Below are positions 61,171-64,000 of a stretch of DNA of 64,000 nucleotides, in pieces. Under the pieces are notes generated by a model. The model worked only from the letters and a program-made list of their open reading frames with translations. It ran no database searches and was not told where the DNA came from. The DNA comes from an uncultured Prevotellaceae bacterium. Its GTDB lineage: Bacteria > Bacteroidota > Bacteroidia > Bacteroidales > Bacteroidaceae. The translations under genes were made by a program, and so were the position numbers. Numbering within the stretch: position 1 is the first letter of the stretch; every line of letters starts with the position of its first letter. Where the stretch lies: NCBI GenBank assembly GCA_900315095.1, contig OMXS01000019.1, positions 1 through 64,000 on the forward strand. Direction: 5' to 3'.

Positions 61171-62454
61171 ATGTATAATTTAGTAATCTATCTGTATCTT
61201 TGTGGCGTCGCCATAGCCAGCATTTTCAACGAGAAAGTGCGCAAGATGTGGCGTGGCGAGCGTGAAGCTCTGAAGATACTGAGGCAGAAGGTTGACCCCA
61301 ACGCGCGCTATGCGTGGTTCCATGCCGCCTCGCTTGGCGAGTTCGAGCAGGGACGCCCCATTATGGAACGTCTGCGCAAGGAGCACCCTGAATACAAGAT
61401 ACTGCTCACATTCTTTTCGCCCTCGGGCTATGAGGTGCGTAAGAACTATGAGGGTGCAGACATTGTGTGCTATCTTCCGCTTGACACCATAATCAACGCG
61501 CGTCGTTTCCTGCGCGCGATACGTCCCGAAGTGGCTTTCTTCATCAAGTATGAGTTCTGGTATAATTACCTGCACATACTGAAGCATCGTGGCGTGCCGG
61601 TGTATAGTGTCAGTTCAATCTTCCGTCCGAATCAGATTTTTTTCCGTTGGTATGGTAAGCAATATGGCCGCGTGTTGAAGTGCTTCACACATTTCTTCGT
61701 ACAAAACCAGATAAGTAAAGATCTTCTCAGTACTATTAATATAAACAATGTGAGCATTACTGGTGATACTCGCTTCGACCGCGTCATGTCCATCAAGTCG
61801 CAGGCAAAACAACTGCCCATAGTCGAGGCATTTGTTGGGGGGACAGAGTGTCCGCCATCATCTGATACCCAGCATCCATCACCCAGTAAAGTATTCGTTG
61901 CCGGTTCTTCTTGGCCTCTTGATGAAGACATCTTTATCAAATACTTCAATGAGCATCCAGAATGGAAACTCATTATTGCCCCACATGTCATCGGTGAGGA
62001 TCACTTGAAGCAGATTCTCGGTATGACAAAGCGCAAAGTAGTGCGCTATACACAGGTGGATACCAACTCTCAACTTACAACTCTCAACTCTCAACTTAGT
62101 AATGCAGACATTCTGATAATCGACTGCTTCGGCCTGCTATCCAGCATTTATCGTTATGGTGATGTGGCTTACATCGGCGGCGGTTTCGGTGTCGGTATCC
62201 ACAACACTTTGGAGGCAGCTGTTTGGGATATGCCCGTCGTCTTCGGGCCCAACAATAAGAAGTTCCAAGAGGCTCAGGACTTGAAAGCCTGTGGCGGTGG
62301 ATTTGAAATTGCGAACTACGAGGAGTTTGAGCAACTGATGGAGCGTTTCGCATCCGATGAGGCTTTCCTCAAAGAAAGCGGTAGCAACGCTGGTCATTTC
62401 GTGAAAGACCAGGCCGGTGCTACCGAAAAAGTCTTGGCTTCCGTCAAATTATAA
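61171..62454 (+). CDS. waaA: 3-deoxy-D-manno-octulosonic acid (Kdo) transferase
   Basis: A 427-residue GT-B glycosyltransferase (also called kdtA). An N-terminal membrane anchor (YNLVIYLYLCGVAIASIF) is followed by WFHAASLGEFEQGRPIMERL, with the catalytic glutamate in GEFEQ, then AFFIKYEFWYNYLHILKHRG, FVAGSSWPLDEDIFIKYF, and GGGFGVGIHNTLEAAVWDMP for donor binding. It adds Kdo to lipid A. Two in-frame stretches look foreign to the fold: about 61836-61886 (GGTECPPSSDTQHPSPS) and 62065-62097 (NSQLTTLNSQL). Both are encoded by heptamer-like repeats and lie between conserved blocks, so they are probably surface loops. The gene still reads through. Confidence 0.93.
   Translation: MYNLVIYLYLCGVAIASIFNEKVRKMWRGEREALKILRQKVDPNARYAWFHAASLGEFEQGRPIMERLRKEHPEYKILLTFFSPSGYEVRKNYEGADIVCYLPLDTIINARRFLRAIRPEVAFFIKYEFWYNYLHILKHRGVPVYSVSSIFRPNQIFFRWYGKQYGRVLKCFTHFFVQNQISKDLLSTININNVSITGDTRFDRVMSIKSQAKQLPIVEAFVGGTECPPSSDTQHPSPSKVFVAGSSWPLDEDIFIKYFNEHPEWKLIIAPHVIGEDHLKQILGMTKRKVVRYTQVDTNSQLTTLNSQLSNADILIIDCFGLLSSIYRYGDVAYIGGGFGVGIHNTLEAAVWDMPVVFGPNNKKFQEAQDLKACGGGFEIANYEEFEQLMERFASDEAFLKESGSNAGHFVKDQAGATEKVLASVKL
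61841..61885. repeat. Repeat insert 1 in waaA
   Basis: A small hairpin GGACA/TGTCC (61841-61853) is followed by heptamers ATACCCA, GCATCCA and TCACCCA (61865-61885). The coding result is a P/S/T-rich loop just before KVFVAGSSWP. Confidence 0.55.
62069..62096. repeat. Repeat insert 2 in waaA: CTCAACT heptamers
   Basis: CTCAACT, TACAACT, CTCAACT and CTCAACT lie end to end (62069-62096). They encode the N/S/Q/L/T loop between VVRYTQVD and NADILIIDCFG. Confidence 0.75.
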
Positions 62455-63159
62455 TTTACTATTTGACCTTTGAGGTATTGGTGGGCTGCTCTTGACTGCA
62501 CCCAAACTTCAAGAAGGACCTGGCTTCAACGTCGTACGCTATGTCCTGACCATGAGCAACGAACTCCTTTGGGTACTTGATTGCTTGGTAGAGGAAGAAC
62601 AGAAAACAAGACCGAAGTGTTTCAGTTGTTTCAGTTTCAATTAAAAAATAGAGGCACTATGTACATCACCAACGCCCCTCTTTCTCTTATAACTACTTAG
62701 TAGTCAATAACATATATAATATATATAGTATAATAGAAGAGCTGGTGGTTAACTTTTAAAACAACTGAAACAACTGAAACTGAAACACTTTGTTTGTTGT
62801 TGGTACATCTAAAAAGTTGATAATCAATGAAATACAATGTTTTAACCGCAAGGCATCAGCCATGTTTAAGCCATCGGAAGACACAAATAGCTGTTTTTTC
62901 TTCCCTAAAAGGCCTCAAAAGACATGCATGAGACGCTTGTTTTGATGACAATTCCTGCACTTTTCGCCATTTTTTCCAATGTTAAATTCTTGTGTTCTGA
63001 TAACAAATACTTGTAGACTGATGGGGCCTAATAGTATTTAAATGGAAAAAAAGCGATTTCTTTGTAACAAATTCGCCGGAATACACGTATAAATAGATAG
63101 AAGCGTTCATCGATGACACTTTGAAAGTAAAGAAATCAATAATAAAAACAACCCAAAAG
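62455..63159. other. Intergenic region, repeats but no supported gene
   Basis: About 700 bp. The main structure is an inverted repeat of GTTTCA-type units around an AT-rich core (62615-62790). 62459-62620 read on the minus strand has an open, protein-like frame without a start codon, perhaps a gene remnant. Confidence 0.6.
62619..62780. repeat. 18-bp inverted repeat of tandem units around an AT-rich core
   Basis: GTTTCAGTTGTTTCAGTT (62619-62636) and its exact reverse complement (62763-62780). Both arms continue with more GTTTCA-type units. The core includes ATATATAATATATATAG (62713-62729). Same architecture as 23642-23876 with a different arm sequence. Confidence 0.8.
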
Positions 63160-63198
63160 ATGAAGAATTTATCTGAAACGTTTAGTCCTTTGCGGACT

Positions 63199-63702
63199 AT
63201 GAAAAAGTGGGCCGTTTGTGCCGTGTTAGTATTCGTGTGTGCTAGTGCTAATGCTCAAAGCACGAACTTCGAGAAGTTGGCTAAGATCAAGGGTGTGGAA
63301 TATACGCATGTCAGTAAGGACATGATTAAACTCGCAGCCCAGCAGGGGAAAGGCTTGCATGTGGGCGAGATGATCAACCTCGGCGATGGTGAAGGAGAGG
63401 AATTTTTCAATCAGTTCGACGACGTGAAAGTTTTCACATGCGAACAGAAAGGCAGCATCAAGAAATTCAAGAAGACAGCCTTGAATCTGCTGAAAGGCCG
63501 GCAATGGGAACCGCTGCTTGAGACGACAGGTGATGAAGGAGAAATCGTAAAGATCTATCTCTCCAAGAATGGTGAGCATTCCACCAACGTCATCATGTCA
63601 ATTGAAGACGATGAGGCCAATATGGTGGTCATCGACGGCACGTTCGATTTAGCCAAAATGATACAGGAGGGCATGAAGGGTAAGGTCGAAGTGAATAACT
63701 AA
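63199..63702 (+). CDS. DUF4252-like secreted protein
   Basis: From ATG 63199 the protein has 167 residues with signal peptide MKKWAVCAVLVFVCASANAQ; ATG 63160 would add 13 residues. The mature part begins NFEKLAKIKGVEYTHVSKDM and runs through FFNQFDDVKVFTCEQK, a pattern I associate with DUF4252 proteins of Bacteroidota, which commonly sit with an ECF sigma factor. No sigma gene is visible here because the window ends. Role unknown. The next gene follows after 13 bp. Confidence 0.75.
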   Translation: MKKWAVCAVLVFVCASANAQSTNFEKLAKIKGVEYTHVSKDMIKLAAQQGKGLHVGEMINLGDGEGEEFFNQFDDVKVFTCEQKGSIKKFKKTALNLLKGRQWEPLLETTGDEGEIVKIYLSKNGEHSTNVIMSIEDDEANMVVIDGTFDLAKMIQEGMKGKVEVNN

Positions 63703-63715
63703 AAAGCATAGAGAG

Positions 63716-64000
63716 ATGAAAAAGTTATTGTTATCATTGGCCTTGTTGCTCTGCGTGGGCAGTTCATTCGGACAGACGGCAGAGAAACTGATGGAGAAAT
63801 ACAAGGCGTTCCCGGGTGCCGAGTATAAAGAGAAGACGGAAGAAGCACTCAAGGATATTATTGAGGAAGGACCTGGTGACATGAGCCAGGAAGACTTTGA
63901 CTTTATCGTCAAGAATTTCAAGAAGTCAGAACAAGTGCAACTGACACTGGATGAAGCCCAGAAAGAACAACTGGACAAAGACCTCAGGGCGCTGAAAGGC
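63716..64000 (+). CDS. Secreted protein, 3' part outside the window
   Basis: ATG at 63716, preceded by GAGAG. The visible 95 residues start with signal peptide MKKLLLSLALLLCVGSSFGQ, then TAEKLMEKYKAFPGAEYKEK and a strongly charged, helical region. It resembles its upstream neighbour in layout (short secreted protein with an E/K/D-rich start) and is probably in the same operon. Family not certain; the end is cut by the window. Confidence 0.75.
   Translation, partial: MKKLLLSLALLLCVGSSFGQTAEKLMEKYKAFPGAEYKEKTEEALKDIIEEGPGDMSQEDFDFIVKNFKKSEQVQLTLDEAQKEQLDKDLRALKG

Noticed and set aside
62459-62620. Minus-strand open frame ending at 62459 with a protein-like stretch (YPKEFVAHGQDIAYDVEARS).
   Set aside because: No start codon or ribosome-binding site was found, it runs into the inverted repeat, and I recognise no family. 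Possible gene remnant, not listed as a gene.
1-64000. Search by eye for tRNA, rRNA and tmRNA genes.
   Set aside because: No cloverleaf with CCA-end context or rRNA-like conserved stretch was noticed; a covariance-model scan would settle this.

Overview
This looks like chromosomal DNA of a gut or rumen member of the Prevotellaceae (Bacteroidota). The evidence is a SusC/SusD pair, a gldK-gldL-gldM-gldN type IX secretion cluster with a PorP-type protein, many signal peptides ending in AQ, C-terminal type IX sorting tails, and promoters with the Bacteroidota -7 element TAnnTTTG. No rRNA, tRNA, CRISPR array, integrase or intact insertion sequence was seen.

Layout. 34-11033 (minus) reads as one long operon headed by an ECF sigma factor: sigma, overlapping anti-sigma-like membrane protein, a secreted protein, a TraB/GumN protein, a TonB-type outer-membrane barrel, a carboxylesterase, a TlpA-like thioredoxin protein, a CarboxypepD_reg-like protein and a Crp/Fnr regulator broken by a 72-bp palindromic insertion. 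11234-15884 (minus) holds two more TlpA-like paralogues, one frameshifted by a deletion. Both transcription units start behind the same 13-bp motif, so they look like one ECF regulon. 16015-19487 (minus) is a GH43-GH97 glycosidase pair. 19745-23088 holds a membrane protein/Xre pair, a two-domain esterase, and a divergent cupin/HxlR pair with inverted-repeat operators. 23089-24157 has no gene but has a 33-bp inverted repeat around an AT-rich core and an orphan promoter. 24258-31304 is the type IX secretion locus. 31730-34477 is a type IX cargo protein with a 54-residue peptide gene behind it. 34672-38148 has priA, an AraC-like fragment and an abundant-looking lipoprotein.

38246-54498 is a polysaccharide utilisation locus. 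It contains an SGNH esterase, SusC, SusD, a GH67-like protein that has lost its catalytic barrel, two secreted beta-rich proteins, a CE15 glucuronoyl esterase and an SGNH-CotH fusion. With the GH43, GH97 and acetylesterase genes elsewhere in the window, the target is most simply read as acetylated, glucuronic-acid-decorated xylan (inference). Four of its products end in tails like type IX sorting signals, so the secretion locus and this locus probably work together. The two promoters that start its main blocks carry TGAGACA boxes at exactly the same distance from the -7 element.

54851-64000 holds a secreted protein, a FadL-type porin, a PgpH-type HD phosphodiesterase, gltX, waaA/kdtA with short repeats inside its reading frame, a 666-bp repeat-bearing gap and a DUF4252-like gene followed by a gene cut by the window end.

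The most unusual theme is repetitive DNA inside genes: a palindromic element in frame in two genes, and degenerate heptanucleotide repeats in at least three genes.
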